The notes below the pieces were generated by a model. That model worked only from the letters and a program-made list of their open reading frames with translations, was not told the origin of the DNA and searched no databases. From positions 8,601,001 to 8,665,000 of the forward strand of contig NZ_ARVW01000001.1 of assembly GCF_000384315.1 (NCBI RefSeq): a stretch of 64,000 nt of DNA, written 5' to 3'. The translations under genes and the position numbers were made by a program. Below, in pieces: positions 41,002 through 49,507 of the stretch (the first letter of the stretch is position 1; each line of letters opens with the position of its first letter). This DNA is from Amycolatopsis nigrescens CSC17Ta-90 (GTDB lineage: Bacteria; Actinomycetota; Actinomycetes; Mycobacteriales; Pseudonocardiaceae).

Positions 41002-41022
41002 CCGCACTCAACCTAATTGCGC

Positions 41023-41070
41023 AAGCGGCGTTGGGCAGGGCCTCACCCGAGGCCCGGCCCAACGCCGCTT
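41023..41070 (+). terminator. large hairpin terminator after I36 gene
   Basis: AAGCGGCGTTGGGC and GCCCAACGCCGCTT form perfect 14-bp arms, with an inner GGGCCT/AGGCCC stem. It is 22 nt past the inhibitor stop codon. Confidence 0.85.
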
Positions 41071-41147
41071 ACGATTCGGGGCCGCCGGCCATGAAGACCC
41101 GAAGGCACCGCGCTCCGGCAGCGACCGTTCGGGAGAAGAGGGACTCG

Positions 41148-42002
41148 TCAACGGGTGGACGAGGCGAGTTCGCAGAAACGCCGCAGTAGGGTGTCGCCCT
41201 TGCGGCGGACCGGCCACAGCAGTCGCAAGGCAACCGGCGGTGCGCCTTTCAGCGGCCGATGGGCGACCCGTGCGTGGATGTGCGCCTCGGCGGCCGAGGT
41301 CGTGGTGGATCCGATCCCGCGTCCGGCGGCGATGATGGTGAGCCACTCGTCGTAGCTGCCGCATTCGATCACCTGCCCTGGCCGGTGCCCGGGTGGCCAC
41401 AGGTCCGCGCTCGTCGCTCCGCTGACGGTGTTGACGACCAGCGGGTGCTCGGCCAGTTCCGACCAGTCCAGCTCCGTGCGGGCGGCCAGGGGCGATTCGG
41501 CCGGGACCGCCGCCACCCGGTCTTCCTCGAACAGCACGGTCTGGGTGATGCCGGAGGCGTGCACCGGGGCGCGTACCAAGGCGACATCGACGTCTCCCGA
41601 CTTCAGGGCGGTCACGATGTCGTCCCGGCGGAGCAGCGTCGCGGTCGCGCCGGTGGCGGTCTCGAACGCTGACAGCAGGTCGCTGATCCACGGATCGGGC
41701 AGCGCCCACTGGAAGCCGACCCGCAGGCCGGCGCGCCCGCTGACCGCGATCAGGGCCGCGTCGAGGTCGTGGAGCACGCCACGCAGTCGGTCGAGCAGTT
41801 CCCTGCCGGTGTCGGTGAGCTCGACGCTGCGGGAGGTGCGCTCCAGCAACCGGGCCCGCACCGTCGTTTCCAGCTGCTGGATGGTGCGGGTCAGTGCGGG
41901 CTGGGTGATCAGGAGCTCGCGGCTGGCCGCGGTGAACGAGCGCTTCGTCGCGACCGCGACGAACGCCCGCAGGTGCCGCAGCTCCACCTCCACGATGCCC
42001 AC
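41148..42002 (-). CDS. LysR family regulator
   Basis: A 284-residue LysR protein: HTH (RSFTAASRELLITQPALTRT) and substrate-binding domain. It is divergent from the CoA-transferase gene, 83 nt apart, so it likely regulates it. The start is one of three in-frame GTGs (42002, 41993, 41987). Confidence 0.92.
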   Translation of the reverse strand: MGIVEVELRHLRAFVAVATKRSFTAASRELLITQPALTRTIQQLETTVRARLLERTSRSVELTDTGRELLDRLRGVLHDLDAALIAVSGRAGLRVGFQWALPDPWISDLLSAFETATGATATLLRRDDIVTALKSGDVDVALVRAPVHASGITQTVLFEEDRVAAVPAESPLAARTELDWSELAEHPLVVNTVSGATSADLWPPGHRPGQVIECGSYDEWLTIIAAGRGIGSTTTSAAEAHIHARVAHRPLKGAPPVALRLLWPVRRKGDTLLRRFCELASSTR

Positions 42003-42085
42003 TCTACCGATCTATGCCCGGGGCGCATCGATGCCTCCCCAACGGCATTTCCCCCGGCGGACCCGGCTGCCTACCGTCGAAATCA

Positions 42086-43525
42086 ATGAGCACAACATCA
42101 AGAAACCCCAGTGCCTTCGACGAACTCATGGCGATCCGAGGTGGGCAGCTCGCCCGCGACGAGGTGACGATCAGCGGATCGGACCCGCTGTTCGTATCCC
42201 CTTTCCGCATCGGAGCGACCCTCGCCGGCGCTCTGGCCGCACGCGCGGTGGCGGCGAACGACCTGTGGGAACTGCGCACCGGTCGCCGCCAGAGCATCGA
42301 CGTCGACGTGCGAGCCGCGGCCGCCACGGCGCTCGGCGGCGAGGACATGACCCTCGTCCGCGACGCGACAGGCGAGTATCGGCCCGCCCCGCTGTCCCCC
42401 GACGTCGAGCACATGGTGTCACTCACCCAGCCCTGGCAGACCGCGGACAACCGTTGGTTCGTACCGCACTTCAACCTGCCGCACCTCGAGCGCCGCGTGC
42501 TGGAGGTGCTGCGCTGCGCGCCCGCTCCCGAATCGGTTCGAGCCGCGGTCCGCACCTGGAAGGCCGACGATCTCGAAGACGCCATCGCCGCCGCCGGCGC
42601 CTGCGGTGGAGTCGTTCGCACCGCGGAAGAATGGCTGGCCCATCCGCACGGCGCCTATCTCGCCTCGCGTCCCGTCGTGGAAATCACCAAGATCGGCGAC
42701 AGCGCGCCCGAACCGCTGCCGGGTGGCGGCGACCCACTGTCCGGTATCAGGGTTCTCGACCTCACCCGCATCCTGGCCGGCCCCACCGCCGGCCTTGGCA
42801 TGGCCGAGCACGGAGCCGACGTACTCATGGTCACCGCCCCGCATCTCCCCCAGGTACCCCCGTTCGTGCGCGACACCAGCCACGGCAAACGCAGCACCTA
42901 CCTCGACTTCACCAAGCCGGACGAGGCCGCACGACTGCGCGAGCTGGCCCGCGACGCGGACGTGTTCATCGAGGGATACCGCCCGCATCGTCTCGAAGCG
43001 CACGGGTTCGGAGCAGGCGAACTCGCCGAGGACCGCCCCGGCCTGGTGTACGTGAGCGTCAACTGCTTCGGGTCGGGCGGCCCGTTCGAAACACGTGCCG
43101 GCTGGGACCAGATAGCCCAGGCGGTCACCGGAATCTGCGACCTCCAGGGCCGGATGACCGAGGCCGGCCGGCCGAAGTTGACGCCGGTCTACCTCTGCGA
43201 CTTCCTCACCGGGTTCCTGGCGAGCTTCGGTGCCATGCTCGCGCTCGCCCGTCGCGCGCGCGAAGGCGGAACCTACCGCGTGCAGGTCTCACTCGGCCAG
43301 TCCGCGATGCTCCTGCAACGCCAGGGACTGATCAGTGGCTTCGAAAACGCGCCCGGCCGGCTCCGGCCGGACGAGTTCGAGCGTTATGCGGTCACCGACG
43401 ATGGCACCGGCTACGGCGACCTGAAAAGCCTCGGCCCCGTCATCCGGATGTCCGAGACACCACCCCGCTGGTCGAGGACGACTCCCCAGCTGGGTAGCTC
43501 ACGTCCGGAATGGATCTCCCGCTGA
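42086..43525 (+). CDS. class III CoA-transferase family protein
   Basis: A 479-residue CaiB/BaiF-type protein. The second half has GIRVLDLTRILAGPTAGLGM, HGKRSTYLDF and the GWDQIAQAVTG block of class III CoA-transferases; the first half is a degenerate second copy of the fold (SPFRIGATLAGALAARAVAA). Such fused forms transfer CoA between acids or act as racemases. The start at 42086 is the ATG at the conserved N-terminus. The LysR regulator is divergent. Confidence 0.86.
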   Translation: MSTTSRNPSAFDELMAIRGGQLARDEVTISGSDPLFVSPFRIGATLAGALAARAVAANDLWELRTGRRQSIDVDVRAAAATALGGEDMTLVRDATGEYRPAPLSPDVEHMVSLTQPWQTADNRWFVPHFNLPHLERRVLEVLRCAPAPESVRAAVRTWKADDLEDAIAAAGACGGVVRTAEEWLAHPHGAYLASRPVVEITKIGDSAPEPLPGGGDPLSGIRVLDLTRILAGPTAGLGMAEHGADVLMVTAPHLPQVPPFVRDTSHGKRSTYLDFTKPDEAARLRELARDADVFIEGYRPHRLEAHGFGAGELAEDRPGLVYVSVNCFGSGGPFETRAGWDQIAQAVTGICDLQGRMTEAGRPKLTPVYLCDFLTGFLASFGAMLALARRAREGGTYRVQVSLGQSAMLLQRQGLISGFENAPGRLRPDEFERYAVTDDGTGYGDLKSLGPVIRMSETPPRWSRTTPQLGSSRPEWISR

Positions 43526-43527
43526 CG

Positions 43528-44547
43528 TCAGCAGGCGACGGTGCCTTTGCGCAGTGCGTGACCATCGTCGTTGCCGTCGTCGGCCCAGTAGACAGGCTTG
43601 GAGCCGCCGGCGCATTCGCTCACGCCGGCCAGCGCGAAGCCCTCGTTGTTGAGGTTGGGCATGCCGGCGGGCCGGTGGTGCACCGCGGTGGTCGCGAAAT
43701 TGCCGGACGCGTCGATCTTCATCGTGCGGTGCTCACCGTCGCAGGTGTCGTCGCAGACGACCCACAGGCGGGAGGCTTGCGGCTCCCACTGCAACTCCAT
43801 GACTCCGCTCATCCCGCTGCTGAACGAGGCCACGCGGGTGTAGCTGCCGGAATCCTCCAGCACGTAGCCGTAAACCATGCCTTCGCCCTCGACGCCGACG
43901 AAGAACACGCCGCCGCTGTGGGAGCCATAACGGGCAGGATCGTAGGCCGCGCCGGTCGAAGCGTCGGTGAACCCCGCACCGGTCAGGGAGGAGTCAGGAA
44001 TCCAGCTGATGCCCTCGAAGCCGAGGTTGGCGCCCACCGGGGGCAGGTCGGAGGTCAGGTTCCATTCCCCGGTGGCGGACAAGGTGGATCCGGTTCCGCT
44101 CACGTCATACCGGAGCACGGACGTGCGGCTCGTGTCGGACGCGTCGTCATTGCGTTCGCTGGAGACGAACACCCCGCCTCCGGAGCCGGACAACGTCACG
44201 CCTTCACCGTCCGGGGTGCCCGAGCCGCCCGGGAAACGCAGTTCCTTTCCCGACGACCATCCGGCCGCGGTGTCCGGGGTCCAGCCGCCGGAGCCGTTGG
44301 GCAGCAGCCGCCACAGTTTCCCGGAGTTCTGCACCGCCCACAGCACGTTGCCCTCCTGGTACAGGCCGCTGAGGTCCTCGCCGAAGACGTCCGCGGCGTC
44401 CGCGGGCGTCACCGAACTGCCGCCTGGCCAGGCCACCGGGGTGGCATCGGCCGAGGTCACCGGGCCGGCGTGCGCAACACCGCCGGTCACGACAGCGGCC
44501 GCCAGCACCGAACCGGCGAGGAGGCAGAAGGCACGGGATTCGGTCAC
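43528..44547 (-). CDS. secreted beta-propeller-like protein
   Basis: A 339-residue exported protein with signal peptide (GVAHAGPV) and repeats that fit a beta-propeller (LSGLYQEGNVLWAVQNSGKL, EGEGMVYGYVLEDSGSYTRV, EPQASRLWVVCDDTC). Similar to SdiA-regulated or phytase-like secreted proteins. Three Cys near the C-terminus could form a disulphide. It meets the CoA-transferase gene tail to tail with 2 nt between. Function unknown. Confidence 0.75.
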   Translation of the reverse strand: MTESRAFCLLAGSVLAAAVVTGGVAHAGPVTSADATPVAWPGGSSVTPADAADVFGEDLSGLYQEGNVLWAVQNSGKLWRLLPNGSGGWTPDTAAGWSSGKELRFPGGSGTPDGEGVTLSGSGGGVFVSSERNDDASDTSRTSVLRYDVSGTGSTLSATGEWNLTSDLPPVGANLGFEGISWIPDSSLTGAGFTDASTGAAYDPARYGSHSGGVFFVGVEGEGMVYGYVLEDSGSYTRVASFSSGMSGVMELQWEPQASRLWVVCDDTCDGEHRTMKIDASGNFATTAVHHRPAGMPNLNNEGFALAGVSECAGGSKPVYWADDGNDDGHALRKGTVAC

Positions 44548-44673
44548 TATGTCCGTCCTCGGATCAGGGAAATCGGGTCAGCCTAACGTTCCGGCTCGGG
44601 CCGAATGAACGCCTTCCGGCAAATGGCTTTCCCCTGAACGATGATCGAACTGTCCGCGAGTGAGATCGTCCGG

Positions 44674-45252
44674 TCAGCCCAGCGATGCGCTCGCCGCGCG
44701 CAGCTCGTCCAGGGCCGTCAGGATGTAGCCGGCGAGTTCGTCCTTGGCGTCATGGTCGCCTTCGGACCACTCGGCGTAGCCCCGCTTGAAAGCGAGGACA
44801 CCCAGCTCGCCCGCGAGCGCCGCGGTCGGGTCTGGCACACCGCGGGCGACCAGAGCGGTCGTCATGGCAGCCGCGAGGCTGACGCTCTTGAGTGCGTCAC
44901 GCTCCTGAAGTTCGACGCAGGCGGCGACGGCCGCCTTCAGCCGCGGGGCGATCTCCCGGCTCATCGGGCCCAACGCGGTCGAGGCGCGCTCCAGACCGGC
45001 GGCGACCGTCTCGAGCGGGCTGGCGTCGACGGGCGCCTCGGCGATGCCCTCGGTCAGCAGCCGGCTCAGCGTCTCCTGCCCGGCGACCAACAGCTCGCGT
45101 TTGTCGGGAAAGTGTCGGAAGAAGGTGCTCTTGGTGACCCCGGCGCGCTCGGCGATCTGCGCGACGGTCGTGGCGTCGTACCCCTGCTCGGTGAACAGGT
45201 CGACGGCAGCCACGACGAGGCGTTCGCGCGCTCCCGGTTCCCATCGACCCAT
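44674..45252 (-). CDS. TetR family regulator
   Basis: A 192-residue TetR protein with HTH VAQIAERAGVTKSTFFRHFP. It is divergent from an epimerase-like gene; the large inverted repeat 45266-45322 between them carries two copies of its presumed operator. Autoregulation plus repression of the neighbour is expected. Confidence 0.92.
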   Translation of the reverse strand: MGRWEPGARERLVVAAVDLFTEQGYDATTVAQIAERAGVTKSTFFRHFPDKRELLVAGQETLSRLLTEGIAEAPVDASPLETVAAGLERASTALGPMSREIAPRLKAAVAACVELQERDALKSVSLAAAMTTALVARGVPDPTAALAGELGVLAFKRGYAEWSEGDHDAKDELAGYILTALDELRAASASLG

Positions 45253-45265
45253 GGGTCCATCATAG

Positions 45266-45322
45266 GTGATGGGACTCTTGTCCCGTCGCCGTGGTAGCGT
45301 GACGGGACAAGAGTCCCATCAC
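45266..45322. promoter_or_regulatory. double TetR operator in a 57-bp perfect inverted repeat
   Basis: GTGATGGGACTCTTGTCCCG(TC) and (GA)CGGGACAAGAGTCCCATCAC are perfect 22-bp arms separated by 13 nt. Each arm itself contains a small dyad GGGAC-TCTT-GTCCC, so two TetR dimers could bind head to head. It fills the gap between the divergent TetR and epimerase-like genes. Confidence 0.85.
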
Positions 45323-45337
45323 TTGCAGGAGAGGTCC

Positions 45338-46219
45338 ATGCGCGTCTTCATCACCGGCGGCACCGGTCTGATCGGGTCCGCCGTCGTCGCCGAGCTTCTC
45401 GGCAACGGCCACACCGTCCTCGCGCTCGCCCGCTCCGACGCCTCGGTGCAGGCCGTCTCGGCGGCCGGGGCCGAGCCGATCCGGGGCGCTCTCGGCGACC
45501 TGGACGTTCTCCGCGCCGGCGCCGCTCAGGCTGACGGGGTGATCCACCTGGCCTTCGCCAACGACTTCAGCAGCCCCGAAGCCCTGGCGAAAGCGGTCGC
45601 CGAGGAAAGCGCCGCCCTCGCCACCCTCGGCGAAGCACTCGTCGGCAGCGACCGTCCCTTCGTCACCTGTTCGGGCACGCCCGCCGTGCCGGACCGCGCC
45701 TCCACCGAGGCCGACCCGATTCCGACCGAGGGGCCGGTCGGTGGTCGCGGTCGCGCGGTCACGGGAGTACTGGGCCTGGCCTCGCGCGGAGTCCGGAGCT
45801 CGGCCGTACGCCTGCCGCGGACCGTCCACAACGAGGGCACGGGCGGGTTCGCCGGCGTGTTGACCGGGATCGCGCGTCAGAGCGGAGTGTCCGGCTACCC
45901 GGGCGACGGCACGCAGCGATGGCCGGCTGTGCACGCACTCGACGCCGCGGTCCTCTTCCGGCTCGCCCTGGAACAGGCCGAAGCCGGCACCGCCTGGCAC
46001 GCCGTGGCCGACGAGGGCGACCAGGTGCGTGACATCGCCGCGGTCATCGGACGGCGGCTTGGCCTGCCGGTCGAGTCCGTGCCGGTGGATACCTACGGCC
46101 CCCTCGGCCCGATCTTCGCAGCCGACCAACCCTCGTCCAGCACCCACAGCCGGCAGGCGCTCGGCTGGACGCCCAAGCACCCGAGCCTGCTGGAGGACCT
46201 GGAAAACATCCAGCCCTGA
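45338..46219 (+). CDS. NAD-dependent epimerase/extended SDR
   Basis: A 293-residue protein with N-terminal motif MRVFITGGTGLIGSAVVAEL (T-G-x2-G-x2-G), DGVIHLAFAND, and a C-terminal VESVPVDTYGPLGPIFAADQ block seen in actinomycete SDRs of the atypical group. The usual YxxxK is not visible at the expected place, so it may be a binding protein or atypical reductase. ATG 45338 follows GGAGAGG. Confidence 0.85.
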   Translation: MRVFITGGTGLIGSAVVAELLGNGHTVLALARSDASVQAVSAAGAEPIRGALGDLDVLRAGAAQADGVIHLAFANDFSSPEALAKAVAEESAALATLGEALVGSDRPFVTCSGTPAVPDRASTEADPIPTEGPVGGRGRAVTGVLGLASRGVRSSAVRLPRTVHNEGTGGFAGVLTGIARQSGVSGYPGDGTQRWPAVHALDAAVLFRLALEQAEAGTAWHAVADEGDQVRDIAAVIGRRLGLPVESVPVDTYGPLGPIFAADQPSSSTHSRQALGWTPKHPSLLEDLENIQP

Positions 46220-46420
46220 GCACATTGGCCTCAAGGCAGAACCCCCTCCGGTCACGATTCAGTCCACATTAGACATCCCCCGTTCGTCGGCTGCGGCGTG
46301 ACCGAGCTGTGTTTACCCCGACCTGCTCCTGTCTGGACAGAGCGCTAGCAGGGTGGCGGCTCGAGCAGCGGCGGAACCACCACGGCTGCCCGCGGGACCT
46401 GATCTTTCCGGTGCGGGGTG

Positions 46421-46469
46421 AAATTTCGCTGGTGACCAACGACGTAACGCGATGCGGGGAGCGAAATTT
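46421..46469. repeat. inverted repeat in a gene-free stretch
   Basis: AAATTTCGCT (46421-46430) and AGCGAAATTT (46460-46469) are perfect 10-bp arms 29 nt apart. The stretch 46220-46493 holds no recognisable gene. It may be an operator, an old element end, or a terminator for the HNH gene together with the GTCGCC/GGCGAC hairpin at 46478-46494. Confidence 0.4.
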
Positions 46470-46493
46470 TGCCTCGCGTCGCCCGCAAGGCGA

Positions 46494-47729
46494 CTAGAAT
46501 GGTGGTGGCCCGTTGGTGATCTTCGGTGGTGGCGGCGGATCGAGCAGCGGCTCCGGTCTGGTCGAGTAGCTGCGGCCGGTCGGAGTGGTGACCGTTAAAT
46601 CAGCCGTGGCCGGGTCGAACTCGAAGGTCCACCCGGGCTCGTCTTTCAGGCGGTGGTGGTGGCGGCAGAGGCAGCACAGGTTGTGCTCGCAGGTGTCCCC
46701 GTTTTCCGACCACGCCGTGCAGTGGTCGGTGTCGCAGCGTTGCGCGGGACGGTTACAGCCCGGCGCCCGGCAGGTGCGGTCACGCACTCGAACCAGTTCG
46801 GCGAGATCAGCGGGCGGACGGTACCTCTTGCGGCCGAGATCGCGGACGGTGCCTGAAACCGGATCGGTCAACACCTTCCGCCACACCGAACCCGGTTGGT
46901 TCATGATGTGGCGGCCGATCTCACCGGGGATGGGGCCGTGGCCAACCAGCTCGCAGCCGTCATCGCGGATGCCTAACGCGGTGTCGAGCGGTATGTGGAT
47001 GAACACCTGAGCGGCCAAGCCTTCCCAGCCCTTACCGAGCAGCAACTCCGCCAGCACATCGGCCCGAAGCTGGTCCAGCGTGCGGGTTTCATCGCCGACC
47101 CGAAGCTTCCGGGCGAGCATGTCGATGCGGGCGTACACCGCGGTCGCGATCTCAACCGGGAGGTAGGCCCACAAGGAGGCCATCGTGTCGGGCTCGTGGT
47201 GCAACTCGACCCGCCGCTGCTTCCTGCGGGCTTCAGCCCGCGCCTGCTGGCCTTCGGGATCGAGGGCCGCGACAACGCGAGTGACCGTTTTCCGCCAGTT
47301 GCTCGGATTCTTTTCGCCGATGCGATCGGCCAGGATTTCATCGGCATGACGGGCCAATTCATCCGACAACACCGCCACCCCATCAAAGGCTTGACGGGCT
47401 TTCTCGATATCCAACTCACCCTCGACCATCGCCGCCAACAGGCACGGCATCCGCGATACCAGCGCATCGGCCAACGCTACCCGGGTCGCGGTCGTTTCAC
47501 GGGACAACCGCAACTCCGGCGCCAACTCATCCGCCACCCACCGCGCCCCGCCACGGGCCCGGCTGACCTGCGCGATCGCGCAGGCCTGCACCGCCTGCAT
47601 ACGACAGATCGCCCGCCGAGCCGAGATCACCACCCCCACCGCCTGCGACACATCGAGCCGCTCAATCGACGCCGCATTCATCGACGACAACCAATCCGGC
47701 GGTAACATACTGAAATCAACATACAACAT
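46494..47729 (-). CDS. DUF222 / HNH endonuclease family protein (13E12 type)
   Basis: A 411-residue protein: DUF222 helical domain (about 60-290) and C-terminal HNH nuclease motif with zinc-binding Cys pairs (RTCRAPGCNRPAQRCDTDH, ENGDTCEHNLCCLCRHHH). These multi-copy actinobacterial genes (13E12 or REP13E12 family in mycobacteria) are thought to be selfish or host-factor elements. Base use is AT-richer at the 5' end than in neighbours, consistent with mobility. ATG 47729 is preferred; an upstream extension to 47837 has no support. Confidence 0.87.
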   Translation of the reverse strand: MLYVDFSMLPPDWLSSMNAASIERLDVSQAVGVVISARRAICRMQAVQACAIAQVSRARGGARWVADELAPELRLSRETTATRVALADALVSRMPCLLAAMVEGELDIEKARQAFDGVAVLSDELARHADEILADRIGEKNPSNWRKTVTRVVAALDPEGQQARAEARRKQRRVELHHEPDTMASLWAYLPVEIATAVYARIDMLARKLRVGDETRTLDQLRADVLAELLLGKGWEGLAAQVFIHIPLDTALGIRDDGCELVGHGPIPGEIGRHIMNQPGSVWRKVLTDPVSGTVRDLGRKRYRPPADLAELVRVRDRTCRAPGCNRPAQRCDTDHCTAWSENGDTCEHNLCCLCRHHHRLKDEPGWTFEFDPATADLTVTTPTGRSYSTRPEPLLDPPPPPKITNGPPPF

Positions 47730-47879
47730 GCGAACCCCCGTAGTTTGAATGCACCTCCATAATACCGCCAAACCCCGACAAAAACCGCCAGAGGCCAAAC
47801 ACGAAAGAGGGAAAAGCGTTGTCGAAACCTGTTCCACGGAGCGTGAGCCAGGCGGAAACGAACCCTTGCTCGACGCAGC

Positions 47880-48773
47880 CTAGGCAGAATTTGGCTGGGC
47901 GGCGTCCAGCGCGGCCATGGCGGTGTCGTCGAGGACGATCGTTGCGCTGGTGATGTTCGCTTCGAGATGGCCGGTGTTCGCGGTGCCGGGGATGAGCAGC
48001 ACGTTCGGAGCGTGGTGCAGCAGCCAGGCGAGGCCGACCTGTGCGGGGCGGTAGCCGAGGGACCGCGCGACGGCGGTCACGGCCGGTTCGTCGGCCACCT
48101 TCGGCATGCCGGGGAAGGCGCCGCCCAGCGGGAAGAACGGTATCCAGGCGATGTGCGCGTCGGTGCAGAGCCGGAGCATGTCCTCATCGCCGCGGGCCAC
48201 CAGGCTGTAGGAGTTCTGGACGCAGGCGATCCCGGCGGGAAGGGCTTGGCGCAGTCCGTCCAGGGTGACGCCGCTGAGGCCGATCGCGCCGATCTTGCCC
48301 TCGTCGCGCAGCGCGGTCATCACCGCGAGCTGGTCGTCGAGGTCGACGAGCTGGTCGCCCTCGGCGCGCAGCCCTGGCCCGGTGTCCAGGCGGCGCAGGT
48401 TCACCACCGGGATCCGGTCGAGGCCAAGGGATTCGAGGTTGTCCTCGACGCTCGCCCTCAGCTCCTCGGGCCGCTGGGCGGGACGGAGCGGAATGGCGCC
48501 ACCCGGGTCGGGATCGGCGCCGACCTTGCTGACGATCACGACGCCGTCCTCGGGGCCGAAAGCGTCGCGGATGAGCCCGTTGACGAAGCCGTCGCCGTAG
48601 AACTGGGCGGTATCGACGTGGTCGACGCCGAGCTCCACGGCCCGGCGCAGGAGGGCGATCGCTGCGCCGCGATCGGCGTGCAGGCGCTCCAGCTGCATCG
48701 CGCCATATCCGATCCGGGACACCGTGTGGCCGCCGAGCGTCCCGGCCCCGCCGGCGCGCGTGAACTTTGTCAT
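47880..48773 (-). CDS. aldo/keto reductase
   Basis: A 297-residue AKR barrel protein: GYGAMQLERL, VDTAQFYGDGFVNGLIRDAF with catalytic Asp and Tyr, VIVSKVGAD with Lys, and C-terminal cofactor site LLIPGTANTGHLEANI. The His of the usual catalytic tetrad (pattern LxxHxxD) is replaced by Arg in VVNLRRLDTG. That may alter the reaction or pH optimum. It is divergent from a TetR gene with two palindromes between. Confidence 0.9.
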   Translation of the reverse strand: MTKFTRAGGAGTLGGHTVSRIGYGAMQLERLHADRGAAIALLRRAVELGVDHVDTAQFYGDGFVNGLIRDAFGPEDGVVIVSKVGADPDPGGAIPLRPAQRPEELRASVEDNLESLGLDRIPVVNLRRLDTGPGLRAEGDQLVDLDDQLAVMTALRDEGKIGAIGLSGVTLDGLRQALPAGIACVQNSYSLVARGDEDMLRLCTDAHIAWIPFFPLGGAFPGMPKVADEPAVTAVARSLGYRPAQVGLAWLLHHAPNVLLIPGTANTGHLEANITSATIVLDDTAMAALDAAQPNSA

Positions 48774-48803
48774 GGGAGTCCTCCCGCATGAGACGATAGG
48801 CGA

Positions 48804-48821
48804 AGCGGAGGGACCTCCGCT
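48804..48821. promoter_or_regulatory. TetR operator A upstream of aldo/keto reductase
   Basis: AGCGGAGG-GA-CCTCCGCT is a perfect 18-bp dyad located between the aldo/keto reductase start (48773) and the TetR start. Shares the CGGAGG/CCTCCG core with operator B. Confidence 0.7.
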
Positions 48822-48835
48822 CTGTCTCACTATAC

Positions 48836-48849
48836 CGGAGGTGCCTCCG
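48836..48849. promoter_or_regulatory. TetR operator B
   Basis: CGGAGG-TG-CCTCCG is a perfect 14-bp dyad ending 2 nt before the TTG start codon of the TetR gene. Its GGAGG doubles as ribosome binding site, so repressor binding would block both transcription and access to it on DNA. Confidence 0.65.
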
Positions 48850-48851
48850 CA

Positions 48852-49451
48852 TTGAGTTCGGCCGACTCCGAGAACAAGCCTCGTGGCCCGCGCGCCCCCA
48901 GGGCCGACGCGCAGCGCAACCGCGACAAGCTCGTCCAAGTCGCCAGGGCCGCCTTCGCGGCAGCCGACGACACCGTCCCGCTCGAAGGCATCGCTCGCGA
49001 CGCCGGCGTCGGCATCGGCACGCTGTACCGGCACTTCCCGACCCGCGAAGCCTTGGTGGAGGCCGTGTACGCCGCCGAACTCGACGACGTCACCGGCTGC
49101 GTTCCCGCCTTACTCCAGGAACTTCCGCCGGACGCGGCACTGCGCGCGTGGATGGGGCGCTACGCCGCCTTCATCGCGACCAAGCGCGGCATGGCTGACA
49201 CACTCCGCGCCGGCTGGGCATCGGGCCGGATCGCCACCCCGGCCACCAGGGAACGGATAACCGCCGCCATCGCCACGATCCTGGCCAGCGGTGCCGAAAC
49301 CGGCTCGCTCCGCACCGACATCGACCCGCGGGACATCACCGTGATGCTGCTGGGGATCCTCCTCACCACGACAACCGGCGACGAGCCCGACCAGACCGAG
49401 CGACTGCTCGACCTGGTCATGGACGCGCTGCGGCCGAAAGCGGCCGATTGA
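48852..49451 (+). CDS. TetR family regulator (TTG start)
   Basis: A 199-residue TetR protein with HTH VPLEGIARDAGVGIGTLYRH. The only start that gives a complete N-terminus is TTG 48852, preceded by GGAGG at 10 nt. It is divergent from the aldo/keto reductase gene and most likely represses it through operators A and B, which are 24 bp apart. Confidence 0.9.
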   Translation: MSSADSENKPRGPRAPRADAQRNRDKLVQVARAAFAAADDTVPLEGIARDAGVGIGTLYRHFPTREALVEAVYAAELDDVTGCVPALLQELPPDAALRAWMGRYAAFIATKRGMADTLRAGWASGRIATPATRERITAAIATILASGAETGSLRTDIDPRDITVMLLGILLTTTTGDEPDQTERLLDLVMDALRPKAAD

Positions 49452-49464
49452 CGATCACCGCGCT

Positions 49465-49495
49465 GGTGGGCGGGACTCAGCGAGTCCCGCCCACC
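49465..49495. terminator. bidirectional hairpin terminator
   Basis: GGTGGGCGGGACTC and GAGTCCCGCCCACC form a perfect 14-bp stem with a 3-nt loop between the convergent TetR and esterase genes; it can end both transcripts. Confidence 0.85.
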
Positions 49496-49507
49496 GGAGT
49501 GTCTCGC

